A stretch of DNA of 40,885 bases from DAMCAP01 sp032059445 (GCA_032059445.1 DAMCAP010000023.1:1-40885), one strand, 5' to 3'; shown: positions 24,662-32,666, numbered from the stretch's first letter. The notes: generated by a model from the letters alone, not told the origin. Program-made: numbers and translations.

Positions 24662-25303
24662 ATGACAAACGAGATAAAATTAGCCGTATTTGACCTAGAC
24701 GGCACCCTAAATCAGACACACCTCTACTCTGTGGCTGCAGGAAGAAAAGCCCTGGAAGAAATGGGCCAAGACCCAGGCAACTACACCGACGATCAATTAA
24801 TCGCCTGCCTTGGCAAGCGAGGGGTCGACTATACACGGGAGCTGATTCCCGGCATTACGGATGCAGATATTGCCAAGTATCTTGCGTTGGAGCTAGAGTG
24901 GGAAAAGCACTTTATCACCCTAAACGCCGATTGCTATGCGGGCATAAGAGAATCTCTACAAACCTTGCGGGACTGTGGGTGGAAGACGGCTGTATGCTCC
25001 AACTCCAAATACAGCTATATCGACATGGTGCTCGACGCACTAGGGATCGCCCCTTTAATCGACTACAAGCAGGAGCTGGTTGACGGTTTGACCAAAGTAG
25101 GCACACTTGGGCTTCTCCTAGATCGGGTCAAGCCTGTCAAAGCAGTCATGGTCGGAGACCGTATCTATGATCATGAGGCTGCTATCGGCAATCAGATCCC
25201 TTTTGTGGGCTGTGCCTACAGCTATACTCCTCACGAAATCAGAGATGGCGAAGGTGTGGCACAATCAGGCTATGAGCTAGCAGCCATCATCAACTGCTTG
25301 TAA
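24662..25303 (+). CDS. HAD-superfamily hydrolase, phosphoglycolate phosphatase-like
   Basis: A 213-residue soluble phosphatase of HAD subfamily I. Motif I is VFDLDGTLNQT (residues 8-18, catalytic aspartates), a helical cap covers roughly residues 18-85, motif II is AVCSNSK, and motif IV is MVGDRIYDHEAAIGN (about 161-175). The overall layout resembles Gph/PgmB/PpaX phosphatases, but the exact substrate (phosphoglycolate, pyrophosphate, sugar phosphate) cannot be read off. It has AGGAG before its ATG and lies 16 bp downstream of the DUF3592 gene. It converges on rnfB, sharing a bidirectional terminator. Confidence 0.85.
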   Translation: MTNEIKLAVFDLDGTLNQTHLYSVAAGRKALEEMGQDPGNYTDDQLIACLGKRGVDYTRELIPGITDADIAKYLALELEWEKHFITLNADCYAGIRESLQTLRDCGWKTAVCSNSKYSYIDMVLDALGIAPLIDYKQELVDGLTKVGTLGLLLDRVKPVKAVMVGDRIYDHEAAIGNQIPFVGCAYSYTPHEIRDGEGVAQSGYELAAIINCL

Positions 25304-25365
25304 GTAAGCTCCGCATCCTCATTATTTACTTTCACTTAAGATATTAGACAATTACACAACATACG

Positions 25366-25396
25366 AAAGCCCCTGCGATAGGATCGCAGGGGCTTT
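25366..25396. terminator. Bidirectional terminator between the HAD gene and rnfB
   Basis: A perfect 14-bp stem (AAAGCCCCTGCGAT at 25366-25379 with 25383-25396) and a 3-nt loop, with T-rich ends either side. It ends both the plus-strand DUF3592-HAD transcript and the minus-strand rnf operon, whose last stop lies 24 bp away. Confidence 0.88.
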
Positions 25397-25419
25397 TATG
25401 ATATTTCAAATTCACACTC

Positions 25420-26211
25420 TTAGGGCTTCATAACAATTGCGTGGGTAGGGCACTCAGCCACACACAAGCCACAGTTGGTGCAAAGCGCAGGGTCAATATG
25501 CGCTACGTTGTCATTAACTGTAATGGCTGCAGTTGGGCAGACCTTTTCGCACTTTTTGCAGGCGATACAAGCAACAGTACAATTCTTACGAGCGACCGCA
25601 CCCTTATCCTTAGAGGAGCAGCCTACATAGACCTTATTGTCGCCACCAGTCATCTCAATAATATGGCTTGGGCAAGCCTTGACACACATGCCACAGCCTA
25701 CGCACTTGGTGTAATCAATGTAAGCAAGATCATCCTTTATGCAGATAGCATCATAGTTACAAGCTTTTACACAATCTCCAAAGCCCATACAGCCATAGGA
25801 GCATACACCCTTGCCGCCAAAAGCCTTCTTACAGTCAGCACAGGTCTTTGGTCCTTCATAAATCATCTTGTCAGATGTATTGTGGCAGTTACCCTGACAT
25901 TTGACCATGGCAACTACAGCATTTACATCGGCACAAGCCTGACCGAGGACGGTACAAACTTCGGTAGCAACCTTGTTGCCACCGGGTATACATAAATTGG
26001 TAGGGGTATCGGAGCTGCTTGCCAGCGCCTGAGCATAGGAATCACAGCTTGCATAGCCACAAGCGCCGCAGTTGGCACCGGGCAGCAGACCACGTAATTC
26101 GATGAATTTCTCATCTTCTTTGACTTCCATTACTTTAGACGCTACAGACAGTATAAGACCGGACGCAAGACCAATCACCGACACCGCCGCTACAGGAAAA
26201 ATCATTGACAT
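25420..26211 (-). CDS. rnfB: Rnf complex iron-sulfur subunit B
   Basis: A 263-residue subunit that takes electrons from reduced ferredoxin. An N-terminal membrane anchor (residues 5-25) is followed by the RnfB-specific four-cysteine cluster site C48, C51, C56, C74 in GANCGACGYASCD and TNLC. Ferredoxin-type [4Fe-4S] motifs then appear at C170-C173-C176-C180, C215-C218-C221-C225 and C244-C247-C250-C254, with additional cysteines between 105 and 157 that include CADC and CSYGC. This extended cysteine content is known from clostridial RnfB. GAGGAA precedes the ATG by 8 bases. It is the last gene of rnfCDGEAB, 31 bp after rnfA, and ends before a strong terminator. Confidence 0.96.
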   Translation of the reverse strand: MSMIFPVAAVSVIGLASGLILSVASKVMEVKEDEKFIELRGLLPGANCGACGYASCDSYAQALASSSDTPTNLCIPGGNKVATEVCTVLGQACADVNAVVAMVKCQGNCHNTSDKMIYEGPKTCADCKKAFGGKGVCSYGCMGFGDCVKACNYDAICIKDDLAYIDYTKCVGCGMCVKACPSHIIEMTGGDNKVYVGCSSKDKGAVARKNCTVACIACKKCEKVCPTAAITVNDNVAHIDPALCTNCGLCVAECPTHAIVMKP

Positions 26212-26242
26212 AGTAAATCTTCCTCTCTGTTTTATAGGCTAA

Positions 26243-26833
26243 CTAGCGGAACAGTCCATCTACTAATCCTGCAAATCCCATAAAGGACAGTGATACGATC
26301 GAAGCAGCAATCAGCGTTACAGGGATTCCCTTAAAGCACTCGGGAGCATCACAGCCCTCAAGCCTCTCGCGCACGCCAGAGAAAAGCACCATCGCCAGCA
26401 AAAAGCCTAAGCCAGCACCCACAGAGTTGACCATAGATTTGGAGAAATCAAAGCCCTTATCGATGTTGAGAATAGTAACACCCAATACTGCGCAGTTGGT
26501 GGTAATAAGGGGCAGGTAGATACCCAGTGCTTGGTGTAGACCCGGTACATATTTCTTGAGTGCAATCTCAACCAGCTGCACCAACGCAGCAATAACCAAA
26601 ATAAACACCAGTGTGCGCATATATTCCAAGCCTCTGGGAGCAAGGACCAAATCATAGATCGGCCATGTCACGGCAGTAGCCATCGACATGACAAAGGTAA
26701 CAGCTATGCTCATACCCAGAGCCGATTCCAGCTTCTTAGATACCCCGAGGAAGGGGCAGATTCCAAGAAACTTCATGAGCACGAAGTTTTCTGTCAGTAT
26801 GGCACTAAACAGAATGATCATCAGTTCTTTCAT
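26243..26833 (-). CDS. rnfA: Rnf complex membrane subunit A
   Basis: A 196-residue integral membrane protein with six helices, homologous to NqrE and RnfE. It starts MKELMIILFSAILTENFVLMKFLGICPFLGVSKK (first part), the standard RnfA opening; the cysteine in GICPFLG and that in TTNCAVLG (near residue 108) are the pair that binds the intramembrane iron-sulfur centre with RnfE. The start is the ATG at 26833, 2 bp after the rnfE stop; GGGTGG at the end of rnfE serves as ribosome site. TTG three codons upstream is less likely. Confidence 0.96.
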   Translation of the reverse strand: MKELMIILFSAILTENFVLMKFLGICPFLGVSKKLESALGMSIAVTFVMSMATAVTWPIYDLVLAPRGLEYMRTLVFILVIAALVQLVEIALKKYVPGLHQALGIYLPLITTNCAVLGVTILNIDKGFDFSKSMVNSVGAGLGFLLAMVLFSGVRERLEGCDAPECFKGIPVTLIAASIVSLSFMGFAGLVDGLFR

Positions 26834-26835
26834 AA

Positions 26836-27504
26836 TTAGCAACCACCCTTTCCGGAATTAGGGCATCCGCCAGCAGAGGGGCAGCCCTCGCAGCCAAACT
26901 CTGTGCGCTTGATTGCCTTGCCCTTGGTAAGCTTATTGACGAGCGCAATTAAGCAACCAAATACAAAGAAGCCACCAGGTGCAGCAGTAAAAATACTGAT
27001 AGGAGAAGCGGATATCACAGGCAGGCTAAAGCCAAATACGCTGCCGGAGCCTAATGTCTCACGGACGATGCCCATGCACAGTAGTGCAAAGGTAAAGCCG
27101 ATACCCATACCAATACCGTCGAGGGAAGAATCCACTACGTTGTTTTTGCTGGCAAACATCTCTGCTCTTCCCAGCACGATACAGTTTACAACGATCAGCG
27201 GCAGGAAGATACCCAGCGCTTTATCCAGATCAGGAGCGTAAGCCTTGATCAGCATGCTGACGATGGTTACAAAGCCTGCTACGATTACGATGTAGGAGGG
27301 GATACGAACCTTATCGGGAATGATGTTTTTTAACAAAGAAATCACGAGGTTGGAGCCCAAAAGCACCAGTGTGGTAGCAATACCCATACCGATCGCGTTT
27401 TTTGCCGAGCTGGTCACCGCCAAAGTCGGGCAGGTACCCAGCAAAAGCACCAGTGTAGGGTTTTCTTTAATAATGCCGTTCGTCAGATAACGCATTCTTG
27501 ACAT
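26836..27504 (-). CDS. rnfE: Rnf complex membrane subunit E, with cysteine-rich tail
   Basis: A 222-residue six-helix membrane protein that pairs with RnfA. NGIIKENPTLVLLLGTCPTLAVTSS (first half) and IVVNCIVLGRAE carry the two conserved cysteines of the intramembrane cluster. The core ends near residue 200, after which a hydrophilic tail holds four cysteines (C205, C208, C214, C222: CxxC-x5-C-x7-C) among glycines; this is beyond the conserved family part and might bind a metal. The ATG follows the rnfG stop by 3 bp with a GGGGG stretch upstream. Gene order C-D-G-E-A-B is the clostridial one. Confidence 0.95.
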   Translation of the reverse strand: MSRMRYLTNGIIKENPTLVLLLGTCPTLAVTSSAKNAIGMGIATTLVLLGSNLVISLLKNIIPDKVRIPSYIVIVAGFVTIVSMLIKAYAPDLDKALGIFLPLIVVNCIVLGRAEMFASKNNVVDSSLDGIGMGIGFTFALLCMGIVRETLGSGSVFGFSLPVISASPISIFTAAPGGFFVFGCLIALVNKLTKGKAIKRTEFGCEGCPSAGGCPNSGKGGC

Positions 27505-27507
27505 AGC

Positions 27508-28431
27508 TTATTGCGCCCCCTTTACTTCGGGCAGCCTTTCGATCGCTTGTCTTACAGCCTTGATAAAGCCTTCGGAAGAAACTGTGGCGCCTACAGCCAT
27601 ATCAATACCGGTAGGCTCCTTCTTGCCCTTAAACTGGGAGATAAATTCTTCCTCTGCGACCTGAGTGCCCAGCTTAGGTGTGTCGTGGATCTCGGTAACT
27701 GCGATATTTATGATTTCGTCTGCGGTGTTAAAGAGTACAGCTACAGTAATCTTATCTTTATAGCCGTTGGCGGTACCCGATACAATATAGCCGTTATCGC
27801 CGCACTTATAAGCATCGTAGTCTAGTGCCAGCTTGGTAAACTCAGTGCCGGCAGGATAATTGTTGGCCATAAACTTCTCGGTCAGACCCTGCTCTTCTTC
27901 CTCTACAGTACCACCGGTTGCTACTGTATAGGTCTTAAAGGCAGCCTCTACAGCACTGATGACTGCATTGGAGCTGATGGTAGCACCAGAAATCTTCTCT
28001 ACTCCAGCCAGATCAGAGGTCTTACCTGTAAAGGTGGATGGGAAATCGGAATCGGTTACCTTGGTACCGATACCGGGAGTTTCGCTATGAGAAAGGACCT
28101 TAACCTTGGCAATGCTGCCGTCGGTGTTGATACCTGTCATTACGGTAACAGGGCCGCCGTAACCAGAAGCCGCAGTCGTAATTACGAAGCCTACACCGTT
28201 GTCAGCCTTATAAGCTTCTACAGCACCCTCAGGCACTTCGGTTAGCTCTACTTTGGTAAAGGAGTCAGCGCCTTCTAGCACTTCGGTTCTCGCTTTATCG
28301 GCAGCAGCTTTCTCAGCCTCTGCAATAATAGGCGCGGTCAGGCTCTGGGTATAAACCAGTGCAGCAGATACAGCTACACAAATCACAGTCAATACAGCGG
28401 TAGGCTTCACAAAATCCTTCATTATATTCAT
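27508..28431 (-). CDS. rnfG: Rnf complex flavoprotein subunit G with two FMN-binding domains
   Basis: A 307-residue protein with one N-terminal membrane anchor (residues 11-27) and an extracytoplasmic part, where RnfG carries FMN linked covalently to threonine by ApbE. Usual RnfG proteins are about 180-220 residues. Here two FMN_bind domains follow one another: the first (about 85-165) has SETPGIGTKV and ends in SGATISS (T151), the second (about 220-295) has HDTPKLGTQV and VGATVSS (T283). A short acidic linker (EEEEQG) joins them. The first keeps the full SGAT flavinylation motif, the second has Val for Ser. The ATG overlaps the rnfD stop by one base (TAATG), with GGAGG 9 bases upstream. Confidence 0.9.
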   Translation of the reverse strand: MNIMKDFVKPTAVLTVICVAVSAALVYTQSLTAPIIAEAEKAAADKARTEVLEGADSFTKVELTEVPEGAVEAYKADNGVGFVITTAASGYGGPVTVMTGINTDGSIAKVKVLSHSETPGIGTKVTDSDFPSTFTGKTSDLAGVEKISGATISSNAVISAVEAAFKTYTVATGGTVEEEEQGLTEKFMANNYPAGTEFTKLALDYDAYKCGDNGYIVSGTANGYKDKITVAVLFNTADEIINIAVTEIHDTPKLGTQVAEEEFISQFKGKKEPTGIDMAVGATVSSEGFIKAVRQAIERLPEVKGAQ

Positions 28432-29373
28432 TATCTGGCACCTCCAAAAGGTTTGTTAATTGTGTATCTGTTAATTAAAGGGGTGATGATATTCATCAGC
28501 AGTATCGCGAAGGATACGCCCTCAGGGAAACTGCCGTATACTCTGATCAGCACAGTCAGCAGACCACAGCCGATACCAAATATAAACTTACCCTTCTTGG
28601 TGGTTGGAGAGGTGCTATAATCAGTTGCCATAAAGAATGCACCGATCAGCAAACCGCCACTAACCATCTGATATAGAGGTGCCTGACCCAGAATCAACGT
28701 AGAAATTCCCACTGTGGCTATGTAGGTAAGCGGTATAATGGGCGAGATCACCTTACGGTAAATCAGGTACAGACCTCCAGCGATCAATCCTACTGCAAAG
28801 GTTTCACCGATACATCCGCCACGCACACCGATCAGCATATTAAAGATATTGGGTAGCCCCAGTGCGGCATCGCCTCCCAGTATAGTAACCAGGCTGCTAG
28901 CAGATTTTACTCCGCCCTCCCCTGCTAGGATAGCAAGAGGAGTTGCTCCTACGACCAGATCAGTGGAGTAGCTGCTGTTTAAAATCGGCAGCGCATACTT
29001 TGCCAGGGTTAGCAAAGTTTTGACCTATGCCACCAAATAGCTGCTTTACTACGATAATTGCTACTACAGAGCCAAATGCAGCCATCCACAGAGGCATTTC
29101 GAGGGGGAGGTTAAACGCCAGCAACAAGCCGGTAACCACCGCCGAAAGATCTCCTATGGTGCAGGGTCTGCGATTGGCTTTTTGAAATAAATACTCTGCT
29201 ATCACTGCCGTAGCTACGCAGACGATGGTTAGGAGAAGCGCCCCTGTGCCAAAGATATAGACTGCTGCAATTAAGGTAGGCATCAAGGCAATGATCACAT
29301 CTAGCATGATCGAGGAGGTGGTCGCGTTGTCTTTTATATGAGGAGATGGCGATACGATTAATTTTGTACTCAA
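28431..29373 (-). pseudogene. rnfD: Rnf complex membrane subunit D, frameshifted
   Basis: RnfD is a membrane flavoprotein of about 310-320 residues with covalent FMN. Here it lies in two frames. The first, from TTG at 29373 (AGAGG 8 bases upstream; GTG at 29382 is the alternative), reads STKLIVSPSPHIKDN through QLFGGIGQNFANP and then goes off into unrelated residues, stopping at 28960. The second, joined near 29006-29012, continues LAKYALPILN through VVGATPLAIL (the FMN-linking threonine) to the normal C-terminus. The junction reads AACCCTGGCAAAG where codons for N-P-A-L-A-K are expected; losing 5 nt from AACCCTGCCCTGGCA would produce it. Adding 5 nt gives a 315-residue protein. A real mutation or a sequence error are both possible. 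Confidence 0.85.
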
Positions 29374-29384
29374 TGTTTTCACCT

Positions 29385-30683
29385 CTATTTCTTTGCTTGG
29401 GCTAGCAGAGCCTTAGCCGAACGATTGGTAGCAACCAGCTGACGCTTGGCAGGGCATACATATGCACAGCAGCCACACTCCATGCAGATATTGACCTTAA
29501 GCTTAGCAAGATCGTCGGTTTTGCCCAGCTTATAAGCGGTTTCAATAGCAGCAGGCATCAGATTAAAGGGGCAGACGTCAGCACATCTACCACAGCGGAT
29601 GCAAGAAGTCTCTAGCACAGGCTCAGAGTCCTCTTTATTAAAGGCTAAGATTGCATTGTTATTCTTGAGTACAGGGTAGTTTAAGTCATATACAGCGATA
29701 CCCATCATAGGGCCTCCCATGATGACCTTGCCGGGCTCTTCTTTAAAACCGCCGACAGCTTCCAGCACTTCGCCGATAGATGTGCCGATAGGGGCAATCA
29801 CATTGCATGGCTGCTTTACAGCAGAGCCGTCTATGGTGATCAGCTTCTCCACCAGAGGCATGCCTGTGCGGATGTATTTTGCCAAGAAGGCAACAGAGGT
29901 TACGTTCATAACGATACAGCCTACATCAAGAGGCAGCTTGCCCTCGGGGATAACACGACCAGTAGCATTGTAGACCATGACTTTTTCCGCACCCTGGGGG
30001 TAGGTAGAAGGCACGGATACCACCTTGATACCACTACCCTTGACAGCACTCTCCGTCAGTTTGGCTATACCTCTTGGTTTATTGGCTTCTACTACGATTG
30101 CGGCACTTGGAATATCAAGATATTTCTTGACCAGTTCAATACCCTCAATAACAAGCTCAGAATCATAGAGCATCGTCTGATTGTCAGAGGTAATATAAGG
30201 CTCACATTCAGCTGCGTTGATAATCAGGGTATCCACCTTCACTTCGGGCTTCACAGTCAGCTTCACACTGGTGGGGAATCCTGCACCGCCGAGGCCCACA
30301 AGACCGCTTGCGCGCACCGCTTTTAGGAAATCATCCTTCGTGCTTACCACAGGAGGTACAACAGTCTCACTGATCTCATTTTGGCCGTCAGAGGTAATTA
30401 CCACTGCCTTTGACATCACACCCGACGACAGGATGAAATCCTCAATCGCCGTTACCTTACCCGATACGCTCGCGTGAATAGGCGCACCAACAAAACCTGC
30501 TGGCTCACCGATTATCTGACCTATTTTGACAAGGTCACCGATTTTGACAGTCGGGTTACATGGCGCACCGATGTGCTGTGACATTGCGATTGTCACCTTA
30601 GCAGGGGTTGGAATTGGTTGAGCCTTACAATCAACTGTATTCTTGAAATGGCCTAGCTTAATTGAATTTAATTGACTCTTCAA
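29385..30683 (-). CDS. rnfC: Rnf complex NADH-binding iron-sulfur subunit C
   Basis: A 432-residue peripheral subunit that binds FMN and NAD(H). The N-terminal region (MSQHIGAPCNPTVKIGDLVKIGQ) is the barrel-sandwich part, GLVGLGGAGFPTSVKL with INAAECEPYITSD forms the flavin/NAD-binding SLBB-containing Complex1_51K-like core, and two ferredoxin motifs, CIRCGRCADVCP and CMECGCCAYVCP, lie near residues 364 and 403. The start in the correct frame is TTG at 30683, 12 bases after AGGAGG; two ATGs nearer the ribosome site read other frames and stop quickly. It is the first rnf gene, about 115 bp downstream of the operon promoter, and rnfD starts 11 bp later. Confidence 0.93.
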   Translation of the reverse strand: MKSQLNSIKLGHFKNTVDCKAQPIPTPAKVTIAMSQHIGAPCNPTVKIGDLVKIGQIIGEPAGFVGAPIHASVSGKVTAIEDFILSSGVMSKAVVITSDGQNEISETVVPPVVSTKDDFLKAVRASGLVGLGGAGFPTSVKLTVKPEVKVDTLIINAAECEPYITSDNQTMLYDSELVIEGIELVKKYLDIPSAAIVVEANKPRGIAKLTESAVKGSGIKVVSVPSTYPQGAEKVMVYNATGRVIPEGKLPLDVGCIVMNVTSVAFLAKYIRTGMPLVEKLITIDGSAVKQPCNVIAPIGTSIGEVLEAVGGFKEEPGKVIMGGPMMGIAVYDLNYPVLKNNNAILAFNKEDSEPVLETSCIRCGRCADVCPFNLMPAAIETAYKLGKTDDLAKLKVNICMECGCCAYVCPAKRQLVATNRSAKALLAQAKK

Positions 30684-30798
30684 GATTCATTCATTCCTCC
30701 TAAACATATTGTGTTGAGTTTTTGGTCAATTGGCAGACATATCTAAGTTACAATTAAGCATACTTTATAGACACGCTTAACATCGTCTATAGTTGTTA

Positions 30799-30828
30799 AC
30801 GATAACACATAAACAGCGATTATGTCAA
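30799..30828 (-). promoter_or_regulatory. Promoter of the rnf operon
   Basis: Minus strand: -35 TTGACA (30823-30828, perfect), 18-bp spacer, -10 TATCGT (30799-30804) with the TG extension (TGTTATCGT). The leader of about 110 nt can form TATAGAC/GTCTATA or, overlapping it, TTAAGC/GCTTAA, so two alternative stems exist. Confidence 0.6.
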
Positions 30829-30832
30829 GTTG

Positions 30833-30851
30833 TGATCTACCCTGTAGATCA
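30833..30851. promoter_or_regulatory. Inverted repeat next to the rnf promoter, possible operator
   Basis: TGATCTAC-CCT-GTAGATCA, a perfect 8-bp dyad with a 3-bp centre, ends 5 bp upstream of the -35 of the rnf promoter. The position suits an activator or a repressor. No regulator gene lies nearby. Confidence 0.5.
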
Positions 30852-30976
30852 GGCTCAAAAAAGACGGATAAATGCGCGACAAACCTAGAAATATAATAAC
30901 ATTTTATAAGGATTTTTTAAATATAAAAATTCTTACATAACAATAATTTACATAAATATTTACAATATTTTAACAT

Positions 30977-31498
30977 TTAGCGAGATTTATTTAATTTTGT
31001 AACATAGGGCATTACAATTCTTAAGGTCATACCGGTAAGTAAGCCCATCCCCATACCCGATAGCACCATTACGGGCAGATAGTAAAATGTACGCATCGAT
31101 TTCAGTAAGATGGCAGCTACTGCAAGCTGACCTATGTTGTGAAAGATTGCGCCGGCAGCACTGATCAGCAGCATACTTGGGCGATAGCGCTTAGGCAAAA
31201 GCAATAAAGCCATTATGGCAATTGCAAAAATGCCGCCGCCAAAGCTCATCATAGCGCCTGTCGCCCCTCTTGTAAGGAAAACAAAGCCCGACTTCAAGCA
31301 GGCAAGTACAAACGCCTCCTTGACGCCAAGGCAAAATAAACAATACATCGTGACAATATTAGATAATCCTAACTTTACCCCCACAGGTAGAGCTGGCAGC
31401 GCCGGAAGCGCCGACTCAATAAAAGCAAACACCATCGCCAGTGCGAAAAGCATGCCCATTAACGCTACTTTTTTGGCAGAGTAGCTCCTCTTAGACAT
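30977..31498 (-). CDS. Gx transporter family / heptaprenyl diphosphate synthase component I-like membrane protein
   Basis: A 173-residue protein with five or six hydrophobic helices. KVALMGMLFALAMVFAFIESALPALP and GVKLGLSNIVTMYCLFCLG, then FLTRGATGAMMSFGGG and SAAGAIFHNIGQ are typical of the PF07456 family (Hpre_diP_synt_I, Gx transporter), which resembles ECF-type substrate-binding components and often accompanies apbE and rnf genes in Clostridia. Its substrate is unproven. The ATG at 31498 is chosen for the GGTG/AAAGTGG stretch upstream; six more codons are possible from 31516, which has no site. It lies 51 bp after apbE and before the rnf promoter, and probably shares the apbE transcript. 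Confidence 0.82.
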   Translation of the reverse strand: MSKRSYSAKKVALMGMLFALAMVFAFIESALPALPALPVGVKLGLSNIVTMYCLFCLGVKEAFVLACLKSGFVFLTRGATGAMMSFGGGIFAIAIMALLLLPKRYRPSMLLISAAGAIFHNIGQLAVAAILLKSMRTFYYLPVMVLSGMGMGLLTGMTLRIVMPYVTKLNKSR

Positions 31499-31549
31499 TG
31501 ATACACCACTTTCCATTATTTTACCGGGATTATAGCAGGGATATATATT

Positions 31550-32602
31550 TTAGTCCATCCCCACAAAGTTATAGCCATGATTGCTAGCAGGGCTGATATG
31601 ATCTCTGTAGCCCTCAGAGGTATACACCCGGTCATCCTGATCAATGGCGATTACATAGTAGTCCTCAGCATGCAAATGCTGCTCTAGGCCCTCTCTGCCT
31701 TCCATAAAGATTGCTGTAGAGAGATAATCTGCCAAAGCACCGTCCTGCGATATTACTGTCACCGAGATCAAATCGCTTTGGGCAGGGTAGCCTGTAAAGG
31801 GATCTAGCACATGATGGTAACGCACACCGTCTTCTTCAAAATACCGCTCATAGGTACCTGTAGTCGCCATGGTCATGCCATCTAGCGTGACCACAGCCAT
31901 ATAATCAGAGGAGCCGCCTTTGGGATCACGCACACCAAATTTGAAGTCTTCTCCACTTGGCTTTTTGCCCAGTACCATCATATTACCACCAATTGATAAA
32001 AAGCCCGATACCTGAAATTTTTTTGCAATTTCAGCCGCCGTTGAGGCTGCCATTCCCTTAGCTACTCCACCAAGATCGATGGACATGCCACTTGTGAGTA
32101 GCATCACCGTGCGTTTGTCCGGGTCTAGGGCAATCTGCTTATAATCTACAAGATTTTTGGCTGCGGTAATATCTTCAGCATTTGGCACTTTGGGGCTTTC
32201 CCCCATGATATCCCACAGCTGGGTAAGGGGGGCAATGGTAATATCAAATTTCCCACCCGATTGGGCGGAGTAATCCACTGCATGTTTGATCAGATCATAG
32301 GTTTCTTTCGATACCTCTACTGGAGCTACCCCAGCATTTTGGTTAATGGCAGCAATTTCACTGCTTTCAACATAGAGGGAGAGCTTTTTTTCAATATCTT
32401 TTAAAGCATCAACGATTGCATCGTAGGCCTGCTTGCTCTCTTGCCCATACCAACGCTGCTCCACCACTGTGCTCATAATAAACTCCGTACCCGAAGCCAT
32501 AGGCGGTTGAGGCTCTTGGGGTACGGTTTTTTCACTGCACCCGATCAGTAATATCGCTATCATCAAGCTTAGTACCCCAAGCACAGGCCATACCTTACGC
32601 AT
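31550..32602 (-). CDS. apbE: FAD:protein FMN transferase, lipoprotein (ApbE)
   Basis: A 350-residue extracytoplasmic enzyme that cleaves FAD and attaches FMN to threonine in proteins such as RnfD and RnfG. It has a lipoprotein signal with lipobox LIGC (cysteine 22). The catalytic region has SIDLGGVAKGMAAS and GFLSIGGNMMVLG; ATTGTYERYFEEDG followed by HHVLDPFTGYPAQ forms the metal and FAD site. The ATG at 32602 is preceded by GGAGG with a 7-base spacer; 26 upstream codons in frame are not a signal peptide. It lies just upstream of the Gx transporter and rnfCDGEAB on the same strand, so it is the obvious maturase for that complex. Stop at 31550. Confidence 0.94.
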   Translation of the reverse strand: MRKVWPVLGVLSLMIAILLIGCSEKTVPQEPQPPMASGTEFIMSTVVEQRWYGQESKQAYDAIVDALKDIEKKLSLYVESSEIAAINQNAGVAPVEVSKETYDLIKHAVDYSAQSGGKFDITIAPLTQLWDIMGESPKVPNAEDITAAKNLVDYKQIALDPDKRTVMLLTSGMSIDLGGVAKGMAASTAAEIAKKFQVSGFLSIGGNMMVLGKKPSGEDFKFGVRDPKGGSSDYMAVVTLDGMTMATTGTYERYFEEDGVRYHHVLDPFTGYPAQSDLISVTVISQDGALADYLSTAIFMEGREGLEQHLHAEDYYVIAIDQDDRVYTSEGYRDHISPASNHGYNFVGMD

Positions 32603-32630
32603 CCTCTCGCCTCCTTCTACTATTTCTGGT

Positions 32631-32658
32631 ATAATACCACAAAAATCGATCTGATAAA
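32631..32658 (-). promoter_or_regulatory. apbE: Probable promoter of apbE
   Basis: Minus strand: extended -10 TGGTATTAT (32631-32636) with a weak -35 TTTATC (32653-32658) at 16 bp. It lies between the terminator of the upstream gene and the apbE ribosome site. Confidence 0.4.
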
Positions 32659-32666
32659 CGTGCAAA

